A stretch of DNA of 64,000 nt. Origin: Mycobacterium interjectum (lineage in GTDB: Bacteria; Actinomycetota; Actinomycetes; Mycobacteriales; Mycobacteriaceae). The DNA is taken from the NCBI GenBank assembly GCA_002102225.1, contig LQPB01000090.1, positions 292,733 to 356,732 of the forward strand, in the 5' to 3' direction. The notes beneath the pieces were generated by a model. The model saw only the letters and a list, made by a program, of their open reading frames with translations. It made no database searches and was not told where the DNA came from. This document shows positions 25,188 through 33,283 of this stretch, one piece after another. A program made the translations under genes and the position numbers. Within the stretch, counting starts at the first letter, position 1. Every line of letters starts with the position of its first letter.

Positions 25188-25973
25188 GTGGCGGATTCAC
25201 ACCCGGAACCGGGTCAAGAGGTCGAGTTGGACTTCGCCCGCGAGTGGGTGGAGTTCTACGACCCGGACAACCCCGAGCACCTGATCGCGGCCGACCTCAC
25301 CTGGCTGCTCTCGCGCTGGACCTGCGTCTTCGGCACTCCCGCCTGCCGCGGCACGGTCGAGGGCCGCCCGGACGACGGGTGCTGTTCGCACGGGGCGTTT
25401 CTGTCCGACGACGACGACCGCGCGCGACTCGACGACGCGGTCAAGAAATTGACCGACGAGGATTGGCAGTTCCGGGAAAAAGGGTTGGGCCGCAAGGGCT
25501 ACCTGGAGCTCGACGAGCATGACGGCCAACCCCAGTACCGCACGCGCAAGCACAAGGACGCCTGCATCTTCCTCAACCGGCCCGGCTTTGCCGGCGGCAC
25601 CGGATGCGCGTTGCACACCAAGGCCCTCAAGCTCGGCGTACCGCCGCTGACCATGAAACCCGACGTCTGCTGGCAGCTGCCGATCCGCCGCAGCCAGGAA
25701 TGGGTGACCCGGCCCGACGGTAGCGAAATCCTCAAGACCTGGGTCACCGAATTCGACCGCCGCGGCTGGGGTTCCGGCGGCGCGGACCTGCACTGGTATT
25801 GCACCGGCGACCCGGCCGCACACGTCGGCGCCAAGCAGGTCTGGGAGAGCATGGCCGACGAGCTGACCGAGTTGCTCGGCGCCAAGGCCTACGCGGAGCT
25901 GGCGGCAATGTGCAAGCGGCGCAGCAAGTTAGGGCTCATCGCCGTGCACCCGGCCACAAGGGTTGCCGAGTAG
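25188..25973 (+). CDS. Conserved cysteine-rich protein of unknown function (Rv0495c-like)
   Basis: 261 residues from GTG 25188. Eight cysteines at 46, 53, 65, 66, 126, 140, 161 and 205 are spread over the first 205 residues, several paired with nearby His (HGAF, ALHTK), so a metal centre (zinc or iron-sulfur) or redox role is possible; this is inference. Motif-like segments: WTCVFGTPACRGT, DDGCCSHGAF, KHKDACIFLNRPGF, TGCALH, KPDVCWQLP and DLHWYCTGD. No signal peptide or membrane helix is seen. I do not recognise an enzymatic family with confidence. It is divergent from ppx1 and convergent with the FadR-type regulator. Confidence 0.85.
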   Translation: MADSHPEPGQEVELDFAREWVEFYDPDNPEHLIAADLTWLLSRWTCVFGTPACRGTVEGRPDDGCCSHGAFLSDDDDRARLDDAVKKLTDEDWQFREKGLGRKGYLELDEHDGQPQYRTRKHKDACIFLNRPGFAGGTGCALHTKALKLGVPPLTMKPDVCWQLPIRRSQEWVTRPDGSEILKTWVTEFDRRGWGSGGADLHWYCTGDPAAHVGAKQVWESMADELTELLGAKAYAELAAMCKRRSKLGLIAVHPATRVAE

Positions 25974-25988
25974 CGCGGCCCGCACCCT

Positions 25989-26711
25989 TCAGCTGGCTTG
26001 GGTTTTCTTGTAGGACAACACCATTCGCAGGGCGCTGGCGTTGAGGTAGCCCTCCACCGCGGCGGCGGCCGCCTCGGCCTGGCGCGCCAGCACGGCGTCG
26101 GTGATCGCTTGCAGGTCGGCCACCACCGGCGCGGCGTCGTCGTAGGCCCCGGTGAGTTCGTGCTCCCGCCCGCCGAACGCGTGCTCGACCCAGCGGTACA
26201 GCAACCCCAGCGCGCGGTTGCGGGTGGCGTGAATGAGCACCCGGAAGTAGGCCAGGTCGGCGGCCTGGCGCGCCGCCGAGTGGTCGGCCTCGCGCACCGC
26301 CGCCAGCGCCGCGCGCAACGACTCGGCGTCCTCCGGCGTGCCGCGCAGCGCCGCCAGCCGGCCGATCAACGGGCCCAGCGCCGCCCGGATCTCCAGCAGT
26401 TCGGCCAGGAAGTCGGGGCCGAGTTTGCGAACCAGCGCCTCCACAACGGCCGGATGCGTGAGCGCCTCGGGGTCGCAGACCACGTTGCCGCTGCCATGGC
26501 GGGCCTCGATGAGGCCCATCTGCTGCAGCCGGGCCAGCCCTTGGCGCAGCGACGTGCGGTTGACACCGAGATGCTCGGCCAGCTCCCGCTCGGGCGGCAG
26601 GGTCGACCCGGGCGGAAAGGCGCCGTCGAGGATGGCGTCGGCGATCGACGCGGCGATCTGTTCGTCGACCCGTTGGCGGTCCGGCGGCTGCAGCAGACTT
26701 GACTGGTTCAT
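25989..26711 (-). CDS. FadR/GntR-family transcriptional regulator (Rv0494-like)
   Basis: 240 residues. N-terminal GntR winged helix (about 15-85): QIAASIADAILDGAFPPGSTLPPERELAEHLGVNRTSLRQGLARLQQMGLIEARHGSGN. The C-terminal all-helical FCD/FadR-type ligand domain follows (about 100-235). In M. tuberculosis the orthologue Rv0494 is reported as a lipid-responsive FadR-type regulator. The gene is divergent from a three-gene operon at 26787-29925, its probable target. A short palindrome TTGG-N5-CCAA overlaps its own start region (26711-26723), placed for autoregulation. The product acts in the cytosol on DNA; the effector is probably a long-chain acyl-CoA by analogy. Confidence 0.88.
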   Translation of the reverse strand: MNQSSLLQPPDRQRVDEQIAASIADAILDGAFPPGSTLPPERELAEHLGVNRTSLRQGLARLQQMGLIEARHGSGNVVCDPEALTHPAVVEALVRKLGPDFLAELLEIRAALGPLIGRLAALRGTPEDAESLRAALAAVREADHSAARQAADLAYFRVLIHATRNRALGLLYRWVEHAFGGREHELTGAYDDAAPVVADLQAITDAVLARQAEAAAAAVEGYLNASALRMVLSYKKTQAS

Positions 26712-26723
26712 TGGCTCAACCAA
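26711..26723. promoter_or_regulatory. Candidate FadR-type operator in divergent region
   Basis: TTGG (26711-26714) and CCAA (26720-26723) are inverted with a five-base spacer; read on the minus strand the core is TGG-N5-CCA, close to GntR/FadR sites (TGGT...ACCA). An overlapping pair TGGTT (26704-26708) / AACCA (26718-26722) adds symmetry. It touches the start codon of the regulator. Confidence 0.45.
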
Positions 26724-26786
26724 TATAGTGGACCGATCGGGGCACCGCGCAGGCAACGCGCATGCGTGTCCCCACCGGAGGAGCAC

Positions 26787-27743
26787 ATGGACGACGAGCT
26801 GCGATCGGCCTCCGCCCCGCGCTGGCGCGGCAAGGCGGGCCGCCTGGAGGTCTGGTACGCCACCCTGTCGGACCCGGCGACCCGCGCCGGGCTGTGGATC
26901 CACTGCGAGACGGTGGCCCCCGAGCATGCGGCCGACTCCCCCTACGCGCACGGCTGGGCGACGTGGTTCGCGCCCGACGGCCCGCCCCGCACCGAACGGT
27001 TCGGCCCCGAGCCCACCGAACCCGCATCGGGAACCGACTGGTTCGACGCGGCAGGAGTGCGGATGGCGCCGGAAAAGCTGGCCGGGCGCGCCGGATCGTT
27101 CGCCTGGGACCTGTCCTGGAAGGACGCCGGCACGCCGCTGTGGACGTTCCCCCGGGCGGCGTGGGAACGCGAGCTGCTGCCGGGAGCCCAGGTGGTCATC
27201 GCGCCCACCGCCGATTTCACCGGCTCCTTGACCACCGCGGATGGCGCGGTCCGCGTCGACGGCTGGCGCGGCGGGGTCGCACACATCTACGGGCACGGCA
27301 ACGCCAAGCGCTGGGCATGGGTCCACGCCGACCTCGGCGACGGCGACGTCATGGAAGTCGTTGCGGCGGTCTCCAATAGGCCGGGCCTGCGCCGGCTGGC
27401 GCCAATGGCGTTCGCGCGGTTCCGCATCGACGGGAAGGATTGGCCCGCAAGCCCGTTGCCGTCACTGCGGATGAAAACGACGCTGGGCCTGCGGCATTGG
27501 CAGCTGGAGGGGAGCATCGGCGGTCGCCGGGTGCTCATCCGGGTCGACCAGCCACCGGAGCGGTGCGTGAGCCTTGGATACACCGACCCCGACGGCGGCC
27601 GCGCGGTGTGCACCAACACCGAACAGGCCGACGTCCATATCGACATCGACGACCGGCACTGGTCGGTGCTGGGAACCGGGCATGCCGAGGTCGGTCTGCG
27701 CGGTGCCGACGCACCCGACATCAACGAAAGGATCCCGTCGTGA
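26787..27743 (+). CDS. Conserved protein of the GMC-oxidoreductase operon (Rv0493c-like)
   Basis: 318 residues; the ATG follows GGAGGAG (26777-26783). It appears to be an all-beta two-domain protein: LEVWYATLSDPATRAGLWIHCE, FAWDLSWKDAG and HIYGHGNAKRWAWVHADLGDGDVMEVV recall the lipocalin-like CrtC/AttH or tocopherol-cyclase-type fold, a low-confidence resemblance from memory. No signal peptide or helix is present. Its stop overlaps the next start by four bases (GTGA), so it is the first of three coupled genes ending with the GMC oxidoreductase. A role in binding or rearranging a hydrophobic substrate for that enzyme would fit, but is inference. Confidence 0.82.
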   Translation: MDDELRSASAPRWRGKAGRLEVWYATLSDPATRAGLWIHCETVAPEHAADSPYAHGWATWFAPDGPPRTERFGPEPTEPASGTDWFDAAGVRMAPEKLAGRAGSFAWDLSWKDAGTPLWTFPRAAWERELLPGAQVVIAPTADFTGSLTTADGAVRVDGWRGGVAHIYGHGNAKRWAWVHADLGDGDVMEVVAAVSNRPGLRRLAPMAFARFRIDGKDWPASPLPSLRMKTTLGLRHWQLEGSIGGRRVLIRVDQPPERCVSLGYTDPDGGRAVCTNTEQADVHIDIDDRHWSVLGTGHAEVGLRGADAPDINERIPS

Positions 27744-28069
27744 GCTTCGTTCTCGACCCACCGCTGCTGTTCGCCGCCGGAGTGCTGATCGAGCGCCGGC
27801 TGCCCCCGGACCAGCGGGACCTCGCCGAGGCCGCCACGCTCGGCGTCTTCTTCGGCGGTTCGTTCGGCCTTTACAACAACGTGCCCGGCCTCGGCGTGCT
27901 GTGGCGGCCCTTCCGCGCCGCCAACGGTCGCGACTTCATGTGGAACAGCGGCGTTTTCAACGTCAACACCGTCGAGGCGGGCCCGCGGCTGCACGCCGCG
28001 GCGGGCGCCATCTTCGCCACCTATCCGTTCTTCATCAAACTGGGACGCCGGCTCGGCCGCCGCGGATGA
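27740..28069 (+). CDS. Small conserved protein between Rv0493c-like and GMC genes (Rv0492A-like)
   Basis: 109 residues from GTG 27740, overlapping the upstream stop by four bases and the downstream ATG by four bases (ATGA at 28066). Mildly hydrophobic segments (PPLLFAAGVLIE, AATLGVFFGGSFGLY, AAAGAIFATYPFFIKLG) and a basic tail (GRRLGRRG) suggest a membrane-associated small protein. Gene coupling on both sides implies fixed stoichiometry with its neighbours, as for an accessory subunit of the oxidoreductase. No known domain is recognised. Confidence 0.82.
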   Translation: MSFVLDPPLLFAAGVLIERRLPPDQRDLAEAATLGVFFGGSFGLYNNVPGLGVLWRPFRAANGRDFMWNSGVFNVNTVEAGPRLHAAAGAIFATYPFFIKLGRRLGRRG

Positions 28070-29925
28070 GCCGTCTCGCCGCGTCGTTCGGCGCCGCGCT
28101 GCTGCCCGAGGAGTGCGGCGGCCCGGCGCCGGCCCAGCTTGCCGCCCGCGTCGACCGCTACCTCAAGCGGCTGCCCCCGACGTCGCGGCTGGCGATGCGG
28201 GCCGGGTTGCTCTCGCTGGCCGCGGCGAGCTACCTCACCACCGGCCGCCCCCTGCCCCGGCTCGCTCCCGGCGACCGGGAGCGGGTGCTGCGGCGGGTCG
28301 CCGCGCTCGGCCCCGACGCCGGCGCGGCCGTGGAAGCCATGAAGGCGATCGTGTTGCTGGCCAACGGCGCCGAAACCTATGCGCCGGAACTACTTTCGCG
28401 CGCCCAGGATCAGGACATGGCACGCCCGGATGCACCGCTGACCATCACCCCGTCAGCCGAGAGCGGCTCGGTGGTCACCGCCGACGCGGTCGTCGTGGGA
28501 TCCGGCGCCGGCGGGGCGATGGTGGCCCGCACGCTGGCGCGGGCCGGCCTGGACGTCGTCGTGATCGAGGAGGGCCGGCGCTGGACGGTCGGGGAATTCC
28601 GGAGCACCCACCCGATCGACCGCTACGCCGGGTTGTACCGCGGGGCGGGGGCCACCGTTGCGCTGGGGCGCCCGTCGGTAGTGCTGCCCATCGGCCGGGC
28701 GGTCGGCGGCACCACCGTGGTGAACTCGGGCACCTGCTACCGGCCGCCGGCCGCGGTGATGCGACGCTGGCGTGACGACTTCGGCCTTCCCCTGGCCGAT
28801 CCGGACCGGCTCAACGAGCGCCTCGACGACGTCGAACGCACCCTGCGGGTGGCGCCGGTCCCGCTGCAGATCATGGGGCGCAACGGGCGGCTGCTGCTGG
28901 ATGCCGCCGCGACGCTGGGCTGGCGGGCGGCGCCCATCCCCCGCAACGCGCCGGGCTGCGAGGGCTGTTGCCAGTGCGCGATTGGCTGCCCGCGCAACGC
29001 CAAGTTCGGGGTGCATCTCAACGCGTTGCCGCAGGCGTGTGCGGCCGGGGCGCGAATCATCTCCCAGGCCCGCGTCGAGCGGGTGCTGCACCGGCAAGGG
29101 CGCGCTCGCGGGGTGCGCGCCCGCCGGCCCGACGGCACCGCGCTCGACGTCCTCGCGGACACGGTCGTCGTCGCGGCCGGCGCCACCGAGACGCCGGGGC
29201 TGTTGCGGCGCAGCGGTTTTGGCTCGCACCCACGCCTCGGCCGAAACCTCGCGCTGCACCCGGCGACGATGCTGGCCGGCCGGTTCGACGACGACGTGGT
29301 CGCCTGGCACGGCGTGCTGCAGAGCGCGGCCGTGCACGAATTCCACGAGTCCGACGGCGTGCTGATCGAAGCGACCTCCACGCCGCCGGGGATGGGGTCG
29401 ATGGTCTTTCCCGGCTACGGCGCCGAGCTGCTCGGCTGGCTCGACGGTGCGCACCGGATCGCGACGTTCGGCGCCATGGTGGCCGACCGCGGCGTCGGCT
29501 CGGTGTCCTCGATCCGCGGCGAGACGCTGGTGCGCTACAACATCGCGCGAGCCGACGTCGCCAAGCTGCGGGTTGCGATCGAGGCCATGGGCCGGCTGCT
29601 GTTCGCCGCGGGCGCCGTCGAGGTGCTGACCGGGTTGCCCGACGCGATGACGGTGACGACGCTGCCCGCGCTGCGGGAGGCGCTGAGCCGAAGCGACGCG
29701 AGGAGCCTGCACCTGGCCGCCTTCCATCCCTCGGGCACCGCGGCCGCGGGCGCCGACGCGCAGCTTTGTCCCGTCGACGAAACGGGGCGGCTGCGCGGCG
29801 CCGACGGCGTGTGGGTCGCCGACGCGTCGATCCTGCCCAGCTGCCCGGAGGTGAACCCGCAGCTGTCGATCATGGCGATGGCGCTGGGGGTGGCCGACGA
29901 GATCGTCGACGCCCGCACGCATTGA
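28066..29925 (+). CDS. GMC-family FAD oxidoreductase with cysteine cluster (Rv0492c-like)
   Basis: 619 residues. The FAD motif VVVGSGAGGAMVARTLARAG (143-162) comes after a 140-residue N-terminal helical extension, as in long-chain alcohol oxidases. GRAVGGTTVVNSGTC fits the GMC substrate/FAD loop. Five cysteines cluster at 298, 301, 302, 304 and 308 (CEGCCQCAIGC). The C-terminal active-site region has HPSGTAAAGAD and the closing segment PEVNPQLSIMAMAL, supplying the expected His and Asn. The family oxidises alcohols, sterols or sugars; the N-terminal extension favours a fatty-alcohol or lipid substrate. Regulated, by position, by the divergent FadR-type protein. A linked soluble protein and small hydrophobic protein precede it. 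Confidence 0.87.
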   Translation: MSRLAASFGAALLPEECGGPAPAQLAARVDRYLKRLPPTSRLAMRAGLLSLAAASYLTTGRPLPRLAPGDRERVLRRVAALGPDAGAAVEAMKAIVLLANGAETYAPELLSRAQDQDMARPDAPLTITPSAESGSVVTADAVVVGSGAGGAMVARTLARAGLDVVVIEEGRRWTVGEFRSTHPIDRYAGLYRGAGATVALGRPSVVLPIGRAVGGTTVVNSGTCYRPPAAVMRRWRDDFGLPLADPDRLNERLDDVERTLRVAPVPLQIMGRNGRLLLDAAATLGWRAAPIPRNAPGCEGCCQCAIGCPRNAKFGVHLNALPQACAAGARIISQARVERVLHRQGRARGVRARRPDGTALDVLADTVVVAAGATETPGLLRRSGFGSHPRLGRNLALHPATMLAGRFDDDVVAWHGVLQSAAVHEFHESDGVLIEATSTPPGMGSMVFPGYGAELLGWLDGAHRIATFGAMVADRGVGSVSSIRGETLVRYNIARADVAKLRVAIEAMGRLLFAAGAVEVLTGLPDAMTVTTLPALREALSRSDARSLHLAAFHPSGTAAAGADAQLCPVDETGRLRGADGVWVADASILPSCPEVNPQLSIMAMALGVADEIVDARTH

Positions 29926-30002
29926 GCGTGAATCCCGGTCGCGACACGCCGGTGGGGTTGGCCCTCAGTGCACACCCAACGCCCGCGACGCACACTCGAT
30001 GC

Positions 30003-30476
30003 GTGCCGATCCCCGACTTCATCGTTGAGCTTCGCCGCGCCGTCGGCACCGCGCCGTTATGGCTGCCCGGCGTCACGGCGGTCACGATCCACGACCGGAA
30101 AGTGCTGCTGGTCAAGCGCGCGGACAACGGCGCCTGGACGGCCGTGACCGGGATCGTCGAGCCCGGGGAGAATCCGGCGGACTGCGCGGCCCGCGAAGTG
30201 AGCGAAGAAACCGGCGTCAGCACGCGGGCCACGCGGCTGGTGTGGGTGCACGTGACCCGGCCGGCCGTGCACGCCAACGGCGACCGCGCCCAGTATCTGG
30301 ATCACGTGTTCCGCATGCAGTGGCTCTCGGGTGAGCCCTTTGCGGCCGACGACGAGTGCACCGCCGCGGCGTGGTTCGACCTCGACGGGCTGCCGCCGAT
30401 GACCGAGGACATGCGCCGGCGCATCACGTTGAGCGCCGGCGACGACGAGCGGACCGTCTTCGATACGAGCGGTTAG
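30003..30476 (+). CDS. Nudix hydrolase
   Basis: 157 residues from GTG 30003 (an in-frame GTG at 29930 is possible). The Nudix box is complete: G-IVEPG-E-NPADCAA-REVSEETGV (about residues 56-78) with the REVSEE catalytic core. VTAVTIHDRKVLLVKRAD before it and FRMQWLSGEPF, DECTAAAWFDLDGLPP after it complete the fold. It hydrolyses a nucleoside diphosphate linked to another moiety; the substrate is not predictable. The stop overlaps the convergent regX3 stop region by four bases. It does not appear at this place in M. tuberculosis as I remember it. Confidence 0.9.
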   Translation: MPIPDFIVELRRAVGTAPLWLPGVTAVTIHDRKVLLVKRADNGAWTAVTGIVEPGENPADCAAREVSEETGVSTRATRLVWVHVTRPAVHANGDRAQYLDHVFRMQWLSGEPFAADDECTAAAWFDLDGLPPMTEDMRRRITLSAGDDERTVFDTSG

Positions 30477-31156
30477 CCCTCGAGCTTGTAGCCCAGCCCC
30501 CGCACCGTCACCAGGTGCACCGGGTTGGCCGGGTCCGCCTCGATCTTGGACCGCAGCCGCTTGACGTGGACGTCGAGCGTTTTGGTGTCACCGACGTAAT
30601 CGGCACCCCACACCCGGTCGATCAGCTGCCCGCGGGTCAACACCCGCCCGCTGTTGCGCATCAGGTATTCGAGCAGGTCGAATTCCTTGAGCGGCAACGT
30701 GATCGTGTCGCCGTTGACCGACACGACGTGGCGTTCGACGTCCATCCGGACCGGCCCGGACTCCAGCACGCCGTCGCTGATCTCGGAGTCGTCGTCGCCA
30801 CCCCGGCGCAGCACCGCGCGGATGCGCGCGATCAGCTCGCGCGCCGAATAGGGCTTCGTGACATAGTCATCCGCGCCCAGCTCGAGGCCGACCACCTTGT
30901 CGATCTCGCTGTCGCGCGCGGTCACCATGATCACCGGCACGCTGGAGCGGGCGCGCAGCTGCTTGCACACGTCGGTGCCCGACATGCCCGGCAGCATCAA
31001 GTCGAGAAGCACGATGTCCGCGCCGGCGCGATCGAACTCGGCAAGCGCCGCGGGGCCGTCGGTCATCACCGTGGCCTCAAAGCCCTCCTTGCGCAACAGG
31101 AATGCCAGCGGATCGGCCAGCGACTCCTCGTCTTCCACGATCAGCACACTGGTCAT
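30473..31156 (-). CDS. regX3: Response regulator RegX3 (OmpR/PhoB family)
   Basis: 227 residues. Receiver domain with acidic pocket Asp9/Glu10, phosphoacceptor Asp52 (VLLDLMLPG), Thr79 and Lys101 (YVTKPYS). The winged-helix effector domain occupies about 130-227 (LPLKEFDLLEYLMRN, VLTRGQLIDRVWG, KTLDVHVKRLRSKIE, TVRGLGYKLEG). With SenX3 it controls phosphate-starvation and related genes. The ATG overlaps the senX3 TGA (ATGA, 31153-31156), so the pair is translationally coupled without an intercistronic repeat. Confidence 0.96.
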   Translation of the reverse strand: MTSVLIVEDEESLADPLAFLLRKEGFEATVMTDGPAALAEFDRAGADIVLLDLMLPGMSGTDVCKQLRARSSVPVIMVTARDSEIDKVVGLELGADDYVTKPYSARELIARIRAVLRRGGDDDSEISDGVLESGPVRMDVERHVVSVNGDTITLPLKEFDLLEYLMRNSGRVLTRGQLIDRVWGADYVGDTKTLDVHVKRLRSKIEADPANPVHLVTVRGLGYKLEG

Positions 31157-32373
31157 CTACTCAGTTCTTCCTCTCGTTGTGACCTGGTGGGCCGCACCTC
31201 ACGGCCCAGCGGTTGTTCGGGTTCGTCGTCGTTGTCCTTGTACGCCGGGATCGACAGGGTGAACGTCGACCCGGTGCCCGGCTTGCTCCACACGCCGATG
31301 CTGCCGTTGTGGTTGGCCGCAACGTGTTTGACGATGGCCAGGCCCAACCCGCTGCCGCCGGTGGCCCGCGAGCGCGCCTTGTCCCCGCGGAAGAATCGCT
31401 CGAAGACCCGCTCCTGGTCTTCCAGGGGAATGCCGATACCACGGTCGGTCACCGCGATCTCGATGTTGTCACCACGGCGGCGGCGGCTGAGCGAAACCGG
31501 CGATCCCGGAGGCGAATAGGCGATCGCGTTGGACACCAGGTTGGCCAGCGCGGTCACCAGCAGCGCTTCGTCGCCCAGCACGCGCAGGCCGCTGGGCGCG
31601 TCGGTGCGGAGCTCGATGTCGGCGTTGTCGGCCGCCACCTTGTGGCGCGCAATCGCTTCGGACACAACGGTGTCCACCTCGACCTCGGTAACGTTGGGCA
31701 ACGGATCGGCACCCTGCAGCCGGGACAGCTCGATCAGCTCGGCGACCATGTCCCCCAGCCGGTTGGCCTCGACGAGAACCTTTTCGGCGAAGCGGCGGAC
31801 GGTTTCGGAGTCGTCGGCCGAGGCCAGCAGCGCCTCGGCCAGCAGGGCCATGGCCCCGACCGGTGTCTTGAGCTCGTGGCTGACGTTGGCCACGAAATCG
31901 CGCCGGGTCGCCTCCATGCGGGCGTAGTCGGACTGGTCGTGGACGAAGACCACCGCGAACCGGCGGTCCTCCTCGCTCAGCAGCCGCGCCTGCCCGTGCA
32001 CCGAGAGGCCCGACCGGCCCGGTCCGCGCTTCGCCGGCCGCAGATCGAACTCGACGTCGACTCCGGTCAGCGCCTGCTGCGCGGCCTGCCAGGCCTGATT
32101 GTCGAGCTGGCGATCGCGCACCAGGCCCAATTCCTTGGCCCGCTCGTTGAGGTAGACGACGTCGCGGTGGGAGTCCACCACCGCGGCTCCCAGCGGCATC
32201 AGCGCGACGATGCGTTGCAGCATCTGGGCGACGGTGATCCCCGTCCATTCGGTGGAGGATTGCTGGCGGCGTTCGACCGCCCGCGGCGCCAGCCGGACCC
32301 CGACCGCAACCCCTGCGGCCAGCGCCAGCACTGACAAGACCCCGGCCAGCAACAGCGCCGAGAACACAGTCAC
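31153..32373 (-). CDS. senX3: Sensor histidine kinase SenX3
   Basis: 406 residues from GTG 32373 (a TTG at 32379 is rejected). Two N-terminal hydrophobic segments form a short hairpin anchor without a large external sensor. A PAS-like region (about 50-145, VVDSHRDVVYLNERAKEL) follows, then the dimerisation helix with His166 in NVSHELKTP. HATPase_c: N box LVSNAIAYSPPG, DRGIGI, FFRGDKARSRATGGSGLGL. It phosphorylates RegX3 in phosphate limitation. A TANNNT box seven bases before the GTG suggests a leaderless transcript. Confidence 0.96.
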   Translation of the reverse strand: MTVFSALLLAGVLSVLALAAGVAVGVRLAPRAVERRQQSSTEWTGITVAQMLQRIVALMPLGAAVVDSHRDVVYLNERAKELGLVRDRQLDNQAWQAAQQALTGVDVEFDLRPAKRGPGRSGLSVHGQARLLSEEDRRFAVVFVHDQSDYARMEATRRDFVANVSHELKTPVGAMALLAEALLASADDSETVRRFAEKVLVEANRLGDMVAELIELSRLQGADPLPNVTEVEVDTVVSEAIARHKVAADNADIELRTDAPSGLRVLGDEALLVTALANLVSNAIAYSPPGSPVSLSRRRRGDNIEIAVTDRGIGIPLEDQERVFERFFRGDKARSRATGGSGLGLAIVKHVAANHNGSIGVWSKPGTGSTFTLSIPAYKDNDDEPEQPLGREVRPTRSQREEELSR

Positions 32374-32380
32374 ATACAAA

Positions 32381-32386
32381 ATCCTA
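32381..32386 (-). promoter_or_regulatory. -10 box for leaderless senX3-regX3
   Basis: TAGGAT on the minus strand, seven bases, then GTG 32373. GTTCACC (complement of 32394-32400) just upstream and a GTTCAC at 32467-32472 could be RegX3 half-sites for autoregulation, a weak inference. Confidence 0.5.
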
Positions 32387-32523
32387 CAAATCTGGTGAAC
32401 GCTGCCCTAGCGGAGCGAGGCCAAAATCGGACAAGTCACACCTTACGCAACAGGTGTTCCGCTTCCGTTCACTCGATGTTAGGCAAACAGGCCTTTAAAC
32501 CCCGTGCGGGGCCGCGAACCGGG

Positions 32524-33273
32524 TCACGCCCTGCCCTGGCTGGCAACCGCCGCGGCGCCCGCCGCGGCGGCCTCCGGGTCGAGGTAGGTACCGCCCGGCA
32601 GCACCGGGCGCAGGTCGGCATCCAGGTCGTAGCGCAGTGGAACGCCGGTCGGGATGTTGAGCCCCACCACCTCGTCGTCGGACATCCCGTCCAGGTGCTT
32701 GACCAGGGCGCGCAGCGAGTTGCCGTGCGCGACGATCAGCACGGTCTTGCCCGCCCGCAGGTCCGGGACGATGACGTCGGTGAAGTACGGCAGGAAACGC
32801 ACCACCACGTCGGCCAGGCATTCGGTCAGCGGGCCGCCGCCGATGTTGGCGTAGCGGGGGTCGGTGTCCTGGCTGAATTCGCTGCCCCGCTCGATCGGCG
32901 GGGGCGGCGTGTCGTAGCTGCGCCGCCACGCCATGAACTGGTCCTCGCCGTAGCGCTCCTTGGTTTCGGCCTTGTTGAGACCCTGCAGGGCGCCGTAGTG
33001 GCGTTCGTTGAGCCGCCAGCTGCGCCGCACCGGGATCCACAGCCGGTCGGCGGTGTCCAGCGCCAGGTGCGCGGTGGTGATCGCCCGCCGCAGCAGCGAG
33101 GTGTAGAGCACGTCGGGCAGCAGGCCGTGTTCGGTCAGCAGCTCGCCGCTGCGCACCGCCTCCGCCCGCCCCTTTTCGGTCAAGTCGACGTCCACCCACC
33201 CGGTGAACTGGTTGCTTGCGTTCCATTCGCTCTCGCCGTGGCGCAGCAGCACCAGCGTGGCCGTGTCTTTCAT
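32524..33273 (-). CDS. gpm1: 2,3-bisphosphoglycerate-dependent phosphoglycerate mutase
   Basis: 249 residues. Glycolytic and gluconeogenic interconversion of 3- and 2-phosphoglycerate. Active-site LLRHGESEWN with phosphohistidine His12, the RRAITTAHLA loop, WRLNERHYGALQGLNK, and VLIVAHGNSLRALVKHL with the second His. The C-terminus is extended by an Ala-rich tail. It starts 10 bases after the YbjN gene stop; with mshA upstream it forms a chain mshA, YbjN, gpm1 on one strand. Confidence 0.96.
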   Translation of the reverse strand: MKDTATLVLLRHGESEWNASNQFTGWVDVDLTEKGRAEAVRSGELLTEHGLLPDVLYTSLLRRAITTAHLALDTADRLWIPVRRSWRLNERHYGALQGLNKAETKERYGEDQFMAWRRSYDTPPPPIERGSEFSQDTDPRYANIGGGPLTECLADVVVRFLPYFTDVIVPDLRAGKTVLIVAHGNSLRALVKHLDGMSDDEVVGLNIPTGVPLRYDLDADLRPVLPGGTYLDPEAAAAGAAAVASQGRA

Positions 33274-33283
33274 GTCGGCTAGC

